Below are positions 29,521-39,322 of a DNA stretch of 64,000 nt, one piece after another; position 1 is the first letter of the stretch; the number at the start of each line of letters is the position of its first letter. The notes beneath the pieces were generated by a model, which was given only the letters and a program-made list of their open reading frames with translations, did no database searches and had not been told where the DNA came from. The translations under genes were made by a program, and so were the position numbers. This DNA comes from Luteimonas mephitis DSM 12574 (lineage in GTDB: Bacteria > Pseudomonadota > Gammaproteobacteria > Xanthomonadales > Xanthomonadaceae): contig NZ_KE383817.1 of the NCBI RefSeq assembly GCF_000422305.1, forward strand, positions 192,507 to 256,506. The letters run 5' to 3'.

Positions 29521-30774
29521 ATGCAATCCGTCGCCGTCCTCGGCGCCACCGGTTCGATCGGCACGTCCGCGCTGGACGTGGTCGCGCGCCATCCCGGGCG
29601 CCTGCGCGCCTCGGTGCTGGCCGCCGGCCGCAACGTCGACGCCCTGCTCGACCTGTGCCGCACGCACCGGCCCGACCACGCGGCGATCGCCGACCCCGAA
29701 AGTTACGCGGCGCTGCGCGACGGCCTCGCCGCCGCAGGCCTGCGGACGCAGGCGCATGCGGGCATGGACGCCATCACCGACCTTGCCGCCGGCGATGCCT
29801 GCCAGACTGTGGTCGCTGCCATCGTCGGCGCCGCCGGGCTGGATTCGACCCTGGCCGCGGCACGCGCGGGCAAGCGCCTGCTCCTGGCCAACAAGGAGTC
29901 GCTGGTGCTGGCCGGCGAGCTGCTCATGGCCGCCGCCCGCGACGGCGGCGCCTGCATCGTGCCGATCGACAGCGAGCACAACGCGATCTTCCAGTGCCTG
30001 AGCGGCCGGGATGACCAGCCTTCGGCTGTTGGAAAGCGCCCGGGATCGGGGATGACCAGCCATTCGGCTGTTGAAAGGCGGGATACGGAAACCGGGCACC
30101 AGGACGTGCGGCGGATCGTGCTGACGGCCTCGGGCGGGCCGTTCCGCGGCCGCAACCGCGCGCAGCTGGCCGGCGTGACCCCGGCACAGGCCATCGCGCA
30201 TCCGAAGTGGTCGATGGGGCCGAAGATTTCGGTCGATTCGGCCACGCTGATGAACAAGGGCCTGGAAGTCATCGAGGCCCACCACCTGTTCGGCCTGCCC
30301 GGCGCGCGCATCGACGTGCTGGTACATCCGCAAAGCCTGGTGCATTCGCTGGTCGAGTTCATCGATGGTTCGACCCTCGCCCAGCTGGGCCTGCCCGACA
30401 TGCGCACCGCGCTGGCGGTGGGCTTCGGCTGGCCGCGGCGGATCGAATCCGGGGTCGCGGGACTCGACCTGCTGGCGCATGGGCGGCTGGACTTCGAGCC
30501 ACCGGACACCGATGCGTTCCCGTGCCTGCGCCTGGCCTACGCGGCGCTGGCGGCCGGCGGCACCGCACCCGCGACCCTCAACGCCGCCAACGAAGTCGCG
30601 GTTTCATCGTTTCTTCAGGGGCGGATCGGTTTCCTGTCCATTCCCGCGCTTGTCGAACAGACGCTGGCGGCGCTGCCCGCGGCGCCGGCCGCCTCTCTCG
30701 ACGCGCTGCGCGACGCGGATGCCCGCGCCCGCGCGCATGCCACCCAGTTGTCCTCGCGCATCACTGCCACCTGA
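29521..30774 (+). CDS. dxr: 1-deoxy-D-xylulose 5-phosphate reductoisomerase with repeat-derived insert
   Basis: Second step of the MEP isoprenoid pathway, converting DXP to MEP with NADPH. It has 417 residues. [18 protein letters not shown] binds NADPH; metal and substrate residues lie in [37 protein letters not shown] and [20 protein letters not shown]. Between AIFQCL and [10 protein letters not shown], where family members have a short loop, there are about 25 to 30 residues (from [17 protein letters not shown] to TETGHQDV) encoded by imperfect direct repeats (30006-30105). The frame is kept and all catalytic motifs are intact. ATG 29521 fits the family; a GTG five codons earlier is possible. 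Confidence 0.95.
   Translation: MQSVAVLGATGSIGTSALDVVARHPGRLRASVLAAGRNVDALLDLCRTHRPDHAAIADPESYAALRDGLAAAGLRTQAHAGMDAITDLAAGDACQTVVAAIVGAAGLDSTLAAARAGKRLLLANKESLVLAGELLMAAARDGGACIVPIDSEHNAIFQCLSGRDDQPSAVGKRPGSGMTSHSAVERRDTETGHQDVRRIVLTASGGPFRGRNRAQLAGVTPAQAIAHPKWSMGPKISVDSATLMNKGLEVIEAHHLFGLPGARIDVLVHPQSLVHSLVEFIDGSTLAQLGLPDMRTALAVGFGWPRRIESGVAGLDLLAHGRLDFEPPDTDAFPCLRLAYAALAAGGTAPATLNAANEVAVSSFLQGRIGFLSIPALVEQTLAALPAAPAASLDALRDADARARAHATQLSSRITAT
30006..30105. repeat. In-frame repeat insert within dxr
   Basis: Two imperfect copies of GGGATGACCAGCC(A)TTCGGCTGTTG(G)AAAG begin at about 30008 and 30049. Each can fold (CAGCC / GGCTG). They are joined by CCCGGGATCG and followed by GCGGGATACGGAAACCGGGC. 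The segment encodes the loop insert of Dxr. Confidence 0.75.
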
Positions 30775-30798
30775 CCCAGCCCGCATGAGCCAAGCAGC

Positions 30799-32163
30799 AT
30801 GAGCACCCTCGTTGGATCCCTGTGGTGGTTCGTCATCAGCCTGGGCCTGCTGGTGACATTCCACGAGTTCGGCCACTACTGGGTCGCGCGCCGCAACGGG
30901 GTCAAGGTGCTGCGCTTCTCGGTCGGCTTCGGCAAGGCGCTGTGGTCGCGCCGCGGCCGCGATGGCACCGAGTACGTGATCGCTGCGATCCCGCTGGGCG
31001 GCTACGTGAAGATGCTCGACGAGCGCGAGGCCGACGTCGACCCGGCCGAAGCCGACCAGGCCTTCAACCGCAAGTCGGTCTGGCGCAGGATCGCGATAGT
31101 AATTGCCGGCCCGGCGGCCAACCTGCTGCTGTGCGTGCTGCTGCTGTGGGCGATGTTCGTGGTGGGCCGGCCCGGCTATGCGCCAGTGGTCGGCCACGTC
31201 GACGGCATCGCAGCGGCCGCCGGGCTGCAGCGCGACGACACCGTGCTGGCGGTCGGCGGCCGTACCACCCAGACCTGGGACGGCGTGCAGATGGCGCTGC
31301 TGCCGTTCGCGCTCGACCGCCAGGACGTCGACCTGCGCGTGCGCGATGCCAACGGCCACGAGCGCGTGCGCGACCTGAAGCTTTCCGCCCTGCCCGATGG
31401 CCTGGACGAACGCAGCGTGCTGTCCGGCATCGGCCTGACCGCGCAACAGGCGCTGCTGCCGCCGGTGGTGGGCACGGTCCGGCCCGACACCCCGGCGTGG
31501 GGCGTGCTGGCCGAGAACGACCGCATCACCGCCATCGACGGCGAGCCGGTGCGCGCATTCGACGACATCGGCCCGATGATCCAGCGGCTCGGCCGCCAGG
31601 GCGGCGAGGCGATGGTCGAGGTCGAACGCGAAGGCGAGCGCCTGGCCCTTCCGGTCACTCCACGGCTGTCGTCCGCGGCCGGGCGCGGCGATTTCTGGAT
31701 GCTCGGCATCGAACCGGTCCGGCGCAGCGAACTGCCGCCGAAGGACGCCGCGGAGCAGTACGGCCCGCTGGAGGCGGTCCCGGCCGCGCTGCGCGAGATG
31801 CGCTACCAGACCGTGCAGCTGTTCGAAATGGTGGGCCGGGTCTTCTCCGGCCGCGTGTCGGTGCAAAACTCCGTGGCCGGGCCGATCACCATCGCGCGCG
31901 CCGCCAATACCTATGCCCAGCAAGGCCTGGCGTGGTACCTGACCATCCTGGCGCTGCTGTCGCTGAGCCTGGGCATCCTCAACCTGCTGCCGATCCCGCT
32001 CTTGGACGGTGGTCACCTGTTGTATTACCTTATCGAGTTGGTCAAGGGCAGCCCGTTAAGCGAGCGTGCGATGGCCGCAGGGCAGTATGTCGGCCTTGCC
32101 CTGCTGGCGGGGCTGATGGGTCTGGCGTTCTACAACGACATCCTGAACAACTTCGTGCGGTAG
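30799..32163 (+). CDS. rseP: RseP site-2 zinc metalloprotease
   Basis: Intramembrane protease that cleaves RseA in the sigma-E envelope stress response and clears signal peptides. It has 454 residues. The first membrane helix holds the zinc site H22-E23-F-G-H26 (LLVTFHEFGHYWVARRNG). Two tandem PDZ regions follow (about 125-300; DGIAAAAGLQRDDTVLAVGG and DTPAWGVLAENDRITAIDGE). The second active-site motif is NLLPIPLLDGGHLLYYLIE near the C terminus, with the zinc-binding Asp. It sits directly before bamA, whose product's misfolded clients trigger the sigma-E response. Confidence 0.97.
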   Translation: MSTLVGSLWWFVISLGLLVTFHEFGHYWVARRNGVKVLRFSVGFGKALWSRRGRDGTEYVIAAIPLGGYVKMLDEREADVDPAEADQAFNRKSVWRRIAIVIAGPAANLLLCVLLLWAMFVVGRPGYAPVVGHVDGIAAAAGLQRDDTVLAVGGRTTQTWDGVQMALLPFALDRQDVDLRVRDANGHERVRDLKLSALPDGLDERSVLSGIGLTAQQALLPPVVGTVRPDTPAWGVLAENDRITAIDGEPVRAFDDIGPMIQRLGRQGGEAMVEVEREGERLALPVTPRLSSAAGRGDFWMLGIEPVRRSELPPKDAAEQYGPLEAVPAALREMRYQTVQLFEMVGRVFSGRVSVQNSVAGPITIARAANTYAQQGLAWYLTILALLSLSLGILNLLPIPLLDGGHLLYYLIELVKGSPLSERAMAAGQYVGLALLAGLMGLAFYNDILNNFVR

Positions 32164-32224
32164 CTGTCCAACCCGGCCTTGCCCTGCTTTCCCGGGGCGC
32201 CGACCCCCACCTGGATCCGATTTG

Positions 32225-34756
32225 ATGACGCGTACCCCTACCCGCCGCCTGCTTGTCCTTGCCCTCGCCACGGCCGCCGCAGCGCCTGCCGCCTGGGCCC
32301 AGCAGGCGGTCGATCCGCAGGCCGCCTTCGGTATCAAGCCTTCGCCCGCCGCCGCGCCCGACAGCAGCTTCGCCCCCGCGCCGGACGGCAACTTCACCGT
32401 CAGCGACATCCGCGTCGACGGCCTGCAGCGCATCGGCGCGGGCACCGTCTTCACCTACCTGCCGATCGAGCGCGGCGACAGCATCGACTCGTCGCGCATC
32501 GCCCAGGCGATCCGCGCGCTGTACAAGACCGGCTTCTTCGAAGACGTGAGGATGGGGCGCCAGGGCGACATCCTGGTGATCACCGTGGTCGAACGCCCGG
32601 CGATCAACAAGCTCACCGTCACCGGCAACAAGGACATCAGGGAAGAGGAACTGCTCAAGGGCCTGTCCGACATCGGCCTGTCCGAAGGCCAGACGTTCGA
32701 CCGCCTCAGCCTGGACCGGGTGACCCAGGAACTCACCAAGCAGTACAACAACCGCGGCAAGTACAACGTCGAGATCGCGCCCACGGTCAACAAGCTCGAC
32801 CGCAACCGCGTCGACGTCACCCTGACGATCAAGGAAGGCAAGGCGGCCAAGATCCGCCACATCAACCTGATCGGCAACGAGACCTTCGAGCAGGAAGACC
32901 TCACCGATTCGTGGGAATCGGCCGAGAGCAACTGGCTGAGCTGGTACCGGCGCGACGACCAGTACTCGCGCGAGAAACTCTCCGGCGACCTGGAGAAGCT
33001 CAACAACTACTACCTCGACCGCGGCTACGTCGACTTCAGCGTCGACAGCACCCAGGTCGCGATCAGTCCCGACAAGCGCGACATGTTCCTGACCATGGGC
33101 CTGACCGAGGGCGAGATCTACAAGGTGTCCTCGGTGGAACTCACCGGCGACACCGTGCTGCCGAAGGAAAGCGTCGAGCGCATGGTGCTGGTCAAGGAGG
33201 GCCAGATCTTCTCGCGCGCGCTGCTCGAACTGACCTCCAACTCGATCGTCGCCACCCTGGGCAACATCGGCTACGCCTTCGCGCAGGTGAACCCGATCCC
33301 GGACATCGACCGCGAGAAGCGCACCGTCGCGATCAAGCTGCAGGTGGTGCCAGGCCCGCGCGTCAACGTGCGCCGCATCGTGTTCAAGGGCAACACGCGC
33401 ACCTCCGACGAGGTCATGCGCCGCGAGATGCGCCAGTTCGAAGGCGCCTGGTACTCGCAGGTCGCGATCGACCGCTCCAAGGTGCGCCTGCAGCGCCTGG
33501 GCTTCTTCGAGCCCGGCAGCGTGGACGTCAAGACCGAACCGGTCGCGGGCACCGCCGACCAGGTCGACGTGGTGTTCAACGTCAAGGAGACCACCTCCGG
33601 CAGTTTCGTCTTCGGCCTGGGCTATTCGCAGCTGTCCGGCGTCACCACCTCGATCCAGCTGTCGCAGAACAACTTCCTGGGCAGCGGCAACCGGGTCTCG
33701 GTGGAAGCCCAGCGCAACGTCTACCTGCAGCGCTACTCGTTCTCGTTCCTCAACCCCTATTTCACCGACGGCGGCCTGTCGCTGGGCTACAACCTGTGGT
33801 GGCGCGAGTTCGACAACTCCGAGTTCAACACCGCGCAGTACTCCTCGACCAGCGCCGCCGGCCAGATGGTGCTCGGCATCCCGATCACCGAGTCGGACAC
33901 GGTCAGCGCCGTGGTCGGCATCGACCGCAACCAGATCTACACCTACCGCGGCTCGACCCCGGACAGCATCGTCGACTACATCGACGCGCTGGGCACCCGC
34001 ACGTTCCACTCATGGCGCAGCGAGCTGGCGTGGGCGCGCGACACCCGCAACGACTACCTGCAGCCGACCCGCGGCACGCTGCAGCGCGTGTCGCTGGAAA
34101 CCACCCTGCCCGGCTCCACGGTGCAGTTCTACAAGCTCAACTACGAGTTTTCGAAGTACTGGCCGATCTCGCGCGCGCTGGTGCTCAACACCCGCATCGA
34201 CCTGGGCTACGGCGACAGCTACGGCTCCGACGCGGTGCGCGTGTTCTGCCAGACCAACCCCGGCCAGCCCCCGGTCCCGCCCACGGCCCCGTCCGGAATG
34301 GACATGGCCGCGGCGCAGGCCGACTGCGCGCCGGGCTCGAGCTACAACAAGACCCTGGTCGCCACCGGCCTGCCGTTCTTCGAGAACTTCTACGCCGGCG
34401 GCGCGCGTTCGGTGCGCGGCTTCCGCGACAACACGCTGGGTCCGCGCGAGGCCGCGTCCGGCAGCACCTACCTGCAGCCGCTGGGCGGCGCGGTGAAGAC
34501 GGTCGGCTCGCTGGAAATGTTCTTCCCCACGCTGTTCGACAGCCCGGCGGCGCGCATCTCCGCGTTCGTCGACTTCGGCAACGTGTTCAAGAACGTCGAC
34601 AGCGTGGAAGCCAGCGAGATGCGCGTCTCCACCGGCGTCGCGCTGATGTGGCGTGCGCCGGTCGGCCCGATCTCGATCAGCTACGCGTTCCCGCTGCGCA
34701 AGGGCGACGACGACGAGCTCGAACGCCTGCAGTTCACCTTCGGCGGCGCGTTCTAG
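32225..34756 (+). CDS. bamA: Outer membrane protein assembly factor BamA
   Basis: Central component of the BAM complex, which inserts beta-barrel proteins in the outer membrane. The 843-residue precursor has a signal peptide cut after about residue 25 (APAAWA/QQ). Five POTRA domains follow (about 55-440; the first begins FTVSDIRVDGLQRIGAGTVF), then a 16-strand barrel containing the FYAGGARSVRGFRDNTLGPR loop (VRGF motif of lid loop 6) and the terminal signal RLQFTFGGAF with C-terminal Phe. Start is ATG 32225; a TTG codon directly before it is ignored. No skp gene follows; lpxD begins 22 bases later. Confidence 0.97.
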   Translation: MTRTPTRRLLVLALATAAAAPAAWAQQAVDPQAAFGIKPSPAAAPDSSFAPAPDGNFTVSDIRVDGLQRIGAGTVFTYLPIERGDSIDSSRIAQAIRALYKTGFFEDVRMGRQGDILVITVVERPAINKLTVTGNKDIREEELLKGLSDIGLSEGQTFDRLSLDRVTQELTKQYNNRGKYNVEIAPTVNKLDRNRVDVTLTIKEGKAAKIRHINLIGNETFEQEDLTDSWESAESNWLSWYRRDDQYSREKLSGDLEKLNNYYLDRGYVDFSVDSTQVAISPDKRDMFLTMGLTEGEIYKVSSVELTGDTVLPKESVERMVLVKEGQIFSRALLELTSNSIVATLGNIGYAFAQVNPIPDIDREKRTVAIKLQVVPGPRVNVRRIVFKGNTRTSDEVMRREMRQFEGAWYSQVAIDRSKVRLQRLGFFEPGSVDVKTEPVAGTADQVDVVFNVKETTSGSFVFGLGYSQLSGVTTSIQLSQNNFLGSGNRVSVEAQRNVYLQRYSFSFLNPYFTDGGLSLGYNLWWREFDNSEFNTAQYSSTSAAGQMVLGIPITESDTVSAVVGIDRNQIYTYRGSTPDSIVDYIDALGTRTFHSWRSELAWARDTRNDYLQPTRGTLQRVSLETTLPGSTVQFYKLNYEFSKYWPISRALVLNTRIDLGYGDSYGSDAVRVFCQTNPGQPPVPPTAPSGMDMAAAQADCAPGSSYNKTLVATGLPFFENFYAGGARSVRGFRDNTLGPREAASGSTYLQPLGGAVKTVGSLEMFFPTLFDSPAARISAFVDFGNVFKNVDSVEASEMRVSTGVALMWRAPVGPISISYAFPLRKGDDDELERLQFTFGGAF

Positions 34757-34778
34757 CGCCGCGCGGGAGCTGCAGCCC

Positions 34779-35813
34779 ATGACCGGGCCGTCCTACTCCG
34801 TGGCCGAGATCGCCGCGCGCTTCGGGCTGGAAACGCGCGGCGACGCAGCCACCAGGATTTCTTCCGTGGCCACGCTGGCGCGTGCCGGCGCTGGCCAGCT
34901 CGCGTTCCTGGCCAACCCGCGCTACCGCAGCCAGCTCGCCGACTCGGCCGCCGCGGCCGTGGTCATGCGCGCGGCAGACGCCGAAGGACATGCCGGCACG
35001 GCACTGGTCGCCGCCGACCCGTACGTGGCGTTCGCGAAAATCGCCGCGCTGTTCGATCCGCCGCCGCCGCTGCAGCCGGGCGTGCATGCCAGCGCGGTGG
35101 TCGACGCCAGCGCGCGGATCGACCCGCAGGCGCAGGTCGGCCCGTTCACCAGCATCGGCGAGCGTTCGCGCATCGCCGCCGGCGCCGTGATCGGGCCGGG
35201 CTGCGTGATCGGCGACGACTGCGTGGTCGGCGAGGGCTGCGTGCTGGTCGCGCGGGTGACCCTGGTGCGCCGGGTCCGGCTCGGCCAGCGCGTGCTGGTC
35301 CATCCCGGCGCGGTGCTCGGCGCCGACGGCTTCGGCCTGGCGATGGACGCCGGGCGCTGGATCAAGGTGCCGCAGCAGGGCGGCGTGGTGGTCGGCGACG
35401 ACTGCGAGATCGGCGCCAACACCACCATCGACCGCGGCGCGATCGAGGACACCGTGCTCGGCGAGGACGTGCGCCTCGACAACCAGATCCAGATCGGCCA
35501 CAACGTGCGCATCGGTGCGCACACCGCGATGGCCGGCTGCGCCGCGGTGGCCGGCAGCGCCACCATCGGCAGCTACTGCCTGGTCGGCGGCGCGGCCGGC
35601 ATCCTCGGCCACCTCGAAGTCTGCGACCGGGTGATGATCACCGCGATGAGCCTGGTCACCAGCTCGATCCACGAGCCGGGAGAGTATTCTTCCGGCACCC
35701 CGCTGATGCCCAATCGCGAATGGCGCAGGAACGCCGCGCGCTTCCGGCAGCTCGATACACTGGCGCGCAGGGTCAACGCCCAAGGCAAACCCGCGCGCGA
35801 CAAGGAGGATTGA
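34779..35813 (+). CDS. lpxD: UDP-3-O-(3-hydroxyacyl)glucosamine N-acyltransferase LpxD
   Basis: Third step of lipid A synthesis, adding an acyl chain from acyl-ACP to the 2-amino group. It has 344 residues. The N-terminal uridine-binding domain (1-100) has ISSVATLARAGAGQLAFLAN; a left-handed beta helix of hexapeptide repeats follows (about 105-300). The catalytic His lies in DNQIQIGHNVRIGAHTAMAG. The C-terminal helix from EWRRNAARFRQLDTLARRVN binds ACP. Its stop codon TGA overlaps the fabZ ATG by one base. Confidence 0.97.
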   Translation: MTGPSYSVAEIAARFGLETRGDAATRISSVATLARAGAGQLAFLANPRYRSQLADSAAAAVVMRAADAEGHAGTALVAADPYVAFAKIAALFDPPPPLQPGVHASAVVDASARIDPQAQVGPFTSIGERSRIAAGAVIGPGCVIGDDCVVGEGCVLVARVTLVRRVRLGQRVLVHPGAVLGADGFGLAMDAGRWIKVPQQGGVVVGDDCEIGANTTIDRGAIEDTVLGEDVRLDNQIQIGHNVRIGAHTAMAGCAAVAGSATIGSYCLVGGAAGILGHLEVCDRVMITAMSLVTSSIHEPGEYSSGTPLMPNREWRRNAARFRQLDTLARRVNAQGKPARDKED

Positions 35814-36268
35814 TGTCCGCACCCGTGACCATGCCGGTCGAAATCGCCGAAATCCGGCGGATGCTGCCGCATCGCTATCCGTTCCTGCTGATCGACCGCA
35901 TCGTCGAGTTCGAATCGGGCAAGCGCGTGCTGGGCTACAAGAACGTCAGCGCCAACGAAGGATTCTTCCAGGGGCACTTCCCGGTCAAGCCGGTGATGCC
36001 CGGCGTGCTGGTGATCGAGGCGCTGGCGCAGGCCGGTGGCGTGCTCAGCCAGCTGTCCCACGGCGGCAGCGCCGAAGGCCGGCTGTCGTACCTGGTCAAG
36101 ATCGACAACGCCAGGTTCTCGCACATGGTCGTGCCTGGTGACCGGCTCGACCTCGACGTGACGATCAAGCGCGAGATCCGCAACATGACCCAGTACTCCG
36201 GCATCGCCAGCGTCGCGGGCCAGCAGGTGGCCAGCGCCGACATCCTCTGCGCCGAGGTCAGGAGCTGA
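35813..36268 (+). CDS. fabZ: 3-hydroxyacyl-ACP dehydratase FabZ
   Basis: Dehydrates beta-hydroxyacyl-ACP in fatty acid elongation and so competes with LpxA and LpxD for hydroxyacyl-ACP. It has 151 residues with a hot-dog fold. Catalytic H55 is in [16 protein letters not shown] and E69 in [26 protein letters not shown] is the N-terminal family motif. AAGGAGGA just upstream (35802-35809) is a near-perfect Shine-Dalgarno and fixes the start at ATG 35813, overlapping the lpxD stop (TGATG). Confidence 0.97.
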   Translation: MSAPVTMPVEIAEIRRMLPHRYPFLLIDRIVEFESGKRVLGYKNVSANEGFFQGHFPVKPVMPGVLVIEALAQAGGVLSQLSHGGSAEGRLSYLVKIDNARFSHMVVPGDRLDLDVTIKREIRNMTQYSGIASVAGQQVASADILCAEVRS

Positions 36269-36269
36269 C

Positions 36270-37055
36270 GTGGCGGAGGCTTCCGTCCATCCCGCTGCGG
36301 CCATCGATCCGTCTGCGCGGATCGGCAGCGGCGTCGAGATCGGCGCCTTCACCGTCATCGGCGCCGGAGTCGAGATCGGCGACGGCACCCGCATCGGCCC
36401 GCATTGCAGCATCCACGGTCCCACCCGCATCGGCCGCGACAACCGCATCCACGGCCACGCCGCGATCGGCGGCGATCCGCAGGACAAGAAGTACGGCGGC
36501 GAGCGCGTCGAACTGGTGATCGGCGACGGCAACGTGATCCGCGAGTTCGTCACCATCAATCGCGGCACCGCGGGCGGTGGCGGGGTGACGCGGATCGGCG
36601 ACGACAACTGGCTGCTGGCCTATACCCACGTCGCCCACGACTGCCAGGTCGGCAGCCACTGCGTGTTCTCCAACAACTCCACCCTCGCCGGCCACGTCGA
36701 GATCGGCGACTGGGTGATCATGAGCGGGTTCGCCGGCATCCACCAGTTCTGCCGCATCGGCGCGCACGCCTTCATCGGCATGGGTGCGCTGGTCAACGGC
36801 GACGTGCCGCCGTACCTGATGGTTGCATCCGAAGACTACGGCCGGCCGCGCGGGATCAACAGCGAGGGCCTCAAGCGCCGCGGCTTCGACGCCGACCGCA
36901 TCGCCGCAATCAAGCGCGCGTATCGCGCCGTGTACGTCGCCGGCGGCAGCCTGGCCGATGCCAGGCAGAAGCTCGCGGAAATGGCCGCCGGCAGCGACGA
37001 CGTGCGCGCGTTCCTGGATTTCATCGAGGGCGGCGAGCGACCGCTGGCGCGGTGA
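36270..37055 (+). CDS. lpxA: UDP-N-acetylglucosamine acyltransferase LpxA
   Basis: First step of lipid A synthesis, acylating UDP-GlcNAc at O3 from hydroxyacyl-ACP. The 261-residue protein is close to the E. coli length of 262. It has a left-handed beta helix ([20 protein letters not shown] onward to about 190), with the catalytic His in [20 protein letters not shown], and a C-terminal helical domain beginning about residue 195 ([20 protein letters not shown]). The start is GTG 36270, one base after the fabZ stop, with AGGAG seven bases upstream. Confidence 0.97.
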   Translation: MAEASVHPAAAIDPSARIGSGVEIGAFTVIGAGVEIGDGTRIGPHCSIHGPTRIGRDNRIHGHAAIGGDPQDKKYGGERVELVIGDGNVIREFVTINRGTAGGGGVTRIGDDNWLLAYTHVAHDCQVGSHCVFSNNSTLAGHVEIGDWVIMSGFAGIHQFCRIGAHAFIGMGALVNGDVPPYLMVASEDYGRPRGINSEGLKRRGFDADRIAAIKRAYRAVYVAGGSLADARQKLAEMAAGSDDVRAFLDFIEGGERPLAR

Positions 37056-37138
37056 GGGCGCGGATTCGCGGAAGCCGCGCTCGATGCCGGGTACGGCGCC
37101 TGGCAGTCTGCGGCAGAATGTAGCGGCACCCGGCAGCC

Positions 37139-38356
37139 TTGGCCCTCGACTTGCCGAATCCCGAATCCCGAATCCCGGATCCCGCGCCGAAGCGCTTCGT
37201 CCTGTGCGCCGGCGAGGCGTCCGGCGACCTGCTCGGCGCCGGACTGATCGAACAGTTGCGCGCACGCTTTCCCGATGCCCGGTTCGCCGGCATCGGCGGC
37301 GACGCGATGCGTGCAGCAGGTTTCGACGCCTGGCACGACGCGCAGGAACTGGCAGTGATGGGATTCGCCGAAATCCTCGCGCACCTGCCGCGGCTGTTGA
37401 AGCTGCGCAGCGCCTTCCGCAAGCGCGTGCTGGACTGGAAGCCGGACGCCTTCATCGGCATCGACGCGCCCGACTTCAACCTCGGCGTCGAGCGTTGGCT
37501 CAAGCAGCGCGGCGTGAGCACCGTGCACTACGTCAGCCCGTCGGTCTGGGCGTGGCGCGAGAAGCGTGCGGAAAAGATCGGCCAAAGCGCGGACCGCGTG
37601 CTGTGCCTGTTCCCGATGGAGCCGCCGATCTACGCCCGCCACGGCGTCGACGCGCGCTTCGTCGGCCATCCGTTGGCCGACACGATGCCGCTGGACCCGG
37701 ATCGCGATGCTGCGCGCGCCGAGTTTGGCCTGCCCGCCGATGCGCCGGTGCTGGCGCTGCTGCCCGGTTCGCGACTGGGCGAGATCGCACGCCTGGGCAA
37801 ACCATTCCTCGAAGCCGCGGCCCGCGTCGCGCGCGAGATCCCCACGCTGCAGGTGCTGGTGCCCGCGGCCAACGCGGCGTGTCGGCAGGCGATCGAGCGC
37901 CTGCTCGCCGATCCGGGCCTTGCCGCGACCAGCCTGCACTTGCTCGACGGCCGCGCGCGCACGGCCATGGTCGCGGCCGACGTGGTGCTGCTCGCGTCCG
38001 GCACCGCGACGCTCGAGGCGATGCTGGCCAAGCGTCCGATGGTGGTCGGCTACCGCATCGCCCCGCTCACCTACGCGATCGTCAAGGGTTTGGGGATGCT
38101 GAAGGTCGATCGCTACGCGCTGCCGAACGTGCTGGCCGGCGCCGACCTCGCGCCGGAACTGATGCAGGCCGACTGCACGCCCGACAGGCTCGCCGAAGCC
38201 GTGCTGGGCTGGTTCCGCAATCCCGATTCGATGGCCTCGCTGCAGGCGCGTTATCGCGGGATCCACCTGGAACTGCGCCAGGACGCCTCGTCACGGGCCG
38301 CGGAGGCGGTTGCGGGACTCATCGCCAGCCCGACGCCAAACAACCAGCCCGGATAG
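37139..38356 (+). CDS. lpxB: Lipid-A-disaccharide synthase LpxB with repeat-coded N terminus
   Basis: Joins lipid X and UDP-diacylglucosamine to form the lipid A disaccharide, at the inner membrane. It has about 405 residues. The conserved part begins FVLCAGEASGDLLGAGLIEQ and includes FIGIDAPDFNLGVERWLK, HYVSPSVWAWREKRAEKI, FVGHPLADTMP and VLLASGTATLEAMLAKRPMV. No ATG or GTG precedes the conserved domain: an in-frame TAG at 37121 leaves only TTG codons at 37139 and 37151, and neither has a good ribosome binding site. Residues 5-15 (LPNPESRIPDP) are encoded by GAATCCC repeat units. I use TTG 37139, with low certainty on the exact start. Confidence 0.9.
   Translation: MALDLPNPESRIPDPAPKRFVLCAGEASGDLLGAGLIEQLRARFPDARFAGIGGDAMRAAGFDAWHDAQELAVMGFAEILAHLPRLLKLRSAFRKRVLDWKPDAFIGIDAPDFNLGVERWLKQRGVSTVHYVSPSVWAWREKRAEKIGQSADRVLCLFPMEPPIYARHGVDARFVGHPLADTMPLDPDRDAARAEFGLPADAPVLALLPGSRLGEIARLGKPFLEAAARVAREIPTLQVLVPAANAACRQAIERLLADPGLAATSLHLLDGRARTAMVAADVVLLASGTATLEAMLAKRPMVVGYRIAPLTYAIVKGLGMLKVDRYALPNVLAGADLAPELMQADCTPDRLAEAVLGWFRNPDSMASLQARYRGIHLELRQDASSRAAEAVAGLIASPTPNNQPG
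37154..37184. repeat. GAATCCC repeat array at the 5' end of lpxB
   Basis: Three tandem units of CCGAATCC/CGAATCCC followed by CGGATCCC, the same sequence as one arm of the GGGATT elements elsewhere. No matching opposite arm is evident. The array is translated as the beginning of LpxB. Confidence 0.8.
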
Positions 38357-38431
38357 CCGCGGCAAGCGCCGGCCTTCCTCCGCTTTCCGCGGCAACTGAA
38401 GCGCGCGTCGCGGGCGCGGCATAATCGCGCC

Positions 38432-39094
38432 ATGCCTGCGACACCCGACAGCATCGTTTCGCCCGCCAGCGCCGCCGTCGCCGGCCCGCACATCGCCGGC
38501 GTCGACGAAGCCGGCCGCGGCCCACTGGCCGGTCCGGTCGTCGTCGCCGCGGTGGTGTTCGCCCCAGGACGCACGCCGGTCAACGGCCTGGACGACTCCA
38601 AGCAGCTCACCGGCGCGCGGCGCGAAGCGCTGTACCCGCGCATCGTCGAACGCGCGCTGGCGTGGAAGATCGTCTTCGTCGAAGTCGAGGAGATCGACCG
38701 GGTCAACATCTTCCAGGCCACGATGCTCGGCATGCGGCGCGCGCTGGAAGGCGTGCTGTCCGCACTCGACGGCCAGGAATGCCTGGCCCGCATCGACGGC
38801 AACCACCTGCCACGCCCGCTGCCCTGCGCGGCCGAGGCCTGGATCGGCGGCGACGCGCGCGACCGTTCGATCATGGCCGCCTCGATCCTCGCCAAGGTCG
38901 CGCGCGACCGCTTCATGCGCGAACTGCATGGAACCTGGCCGCAGTACGGTTTCGACCTGCACAAAGGGTATTCCACGCCGGCGCACCTGGCCGCGCTGCG
39001 CAGCCACGGCCCCTGCCCGCAGCACCGGCGCAGCTTCGCGCCGGTCCGCGCCTGCGCGCAGGCGTCGCTGATCCCGGAACCCGGTCCGGCATAG
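38432..39094 (+). CDS. rnhB: Ribonuclease HII
   Basis: Cleaves the RNA strand of RNA-DNA hybrids and removes single ribonucleotides misincorporated in DNA. It has 220 residues. The catalytic acidic pair lies in [20 protein letters not shown] (about 26-45); further acidic residues are in [11 protein letters not shown] and [40 protein letters not shown] is the C-terminal family motif. It lies between lpxB and dnaE, a position common in gammaproteobacteria. Confidence 0.96.
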   Translation: MPATPDSIVSPASAAVAGPHIAGVDEAGRGPLAGPVVVAAVVFAPGRTPVNGLDDSKQLTGARREALYPRIVERALAWKIVFVEVEEIDRVNIFQATMLGMRRALEGVLSALDGQECLARIDGNHLPRPLPCAAEAWIGGDARDRSIMAASILAKVARDRFMRELHGTWPQYGFDLHKGYSTPAHLAALRSHGPCPQHRRSFAPVRACAQASLIPEPGPA

Positions 39095-39322
39095 CGCCGT
39101 CGGGGCGGCTTTCCGTCACCAGCCACGCCGTGGTGCGCGCGCGGCGTGTCAAGCCTTGTCCCTGCCGCGCCCCCGGCCTAACCTGCCTGCATCCGTTTGA
39201 TGTCGATGTTTCCCATGGCGCAGTCCCATCGGTCCCGGTCCTCCCGGTGCGGCCTCTCCGGCCGCGCGCGCGGCTCGGGGCGTGCTGCCCGCGCCTGCGC
39301 CTGCCCGGCGCACTGCTGACCC

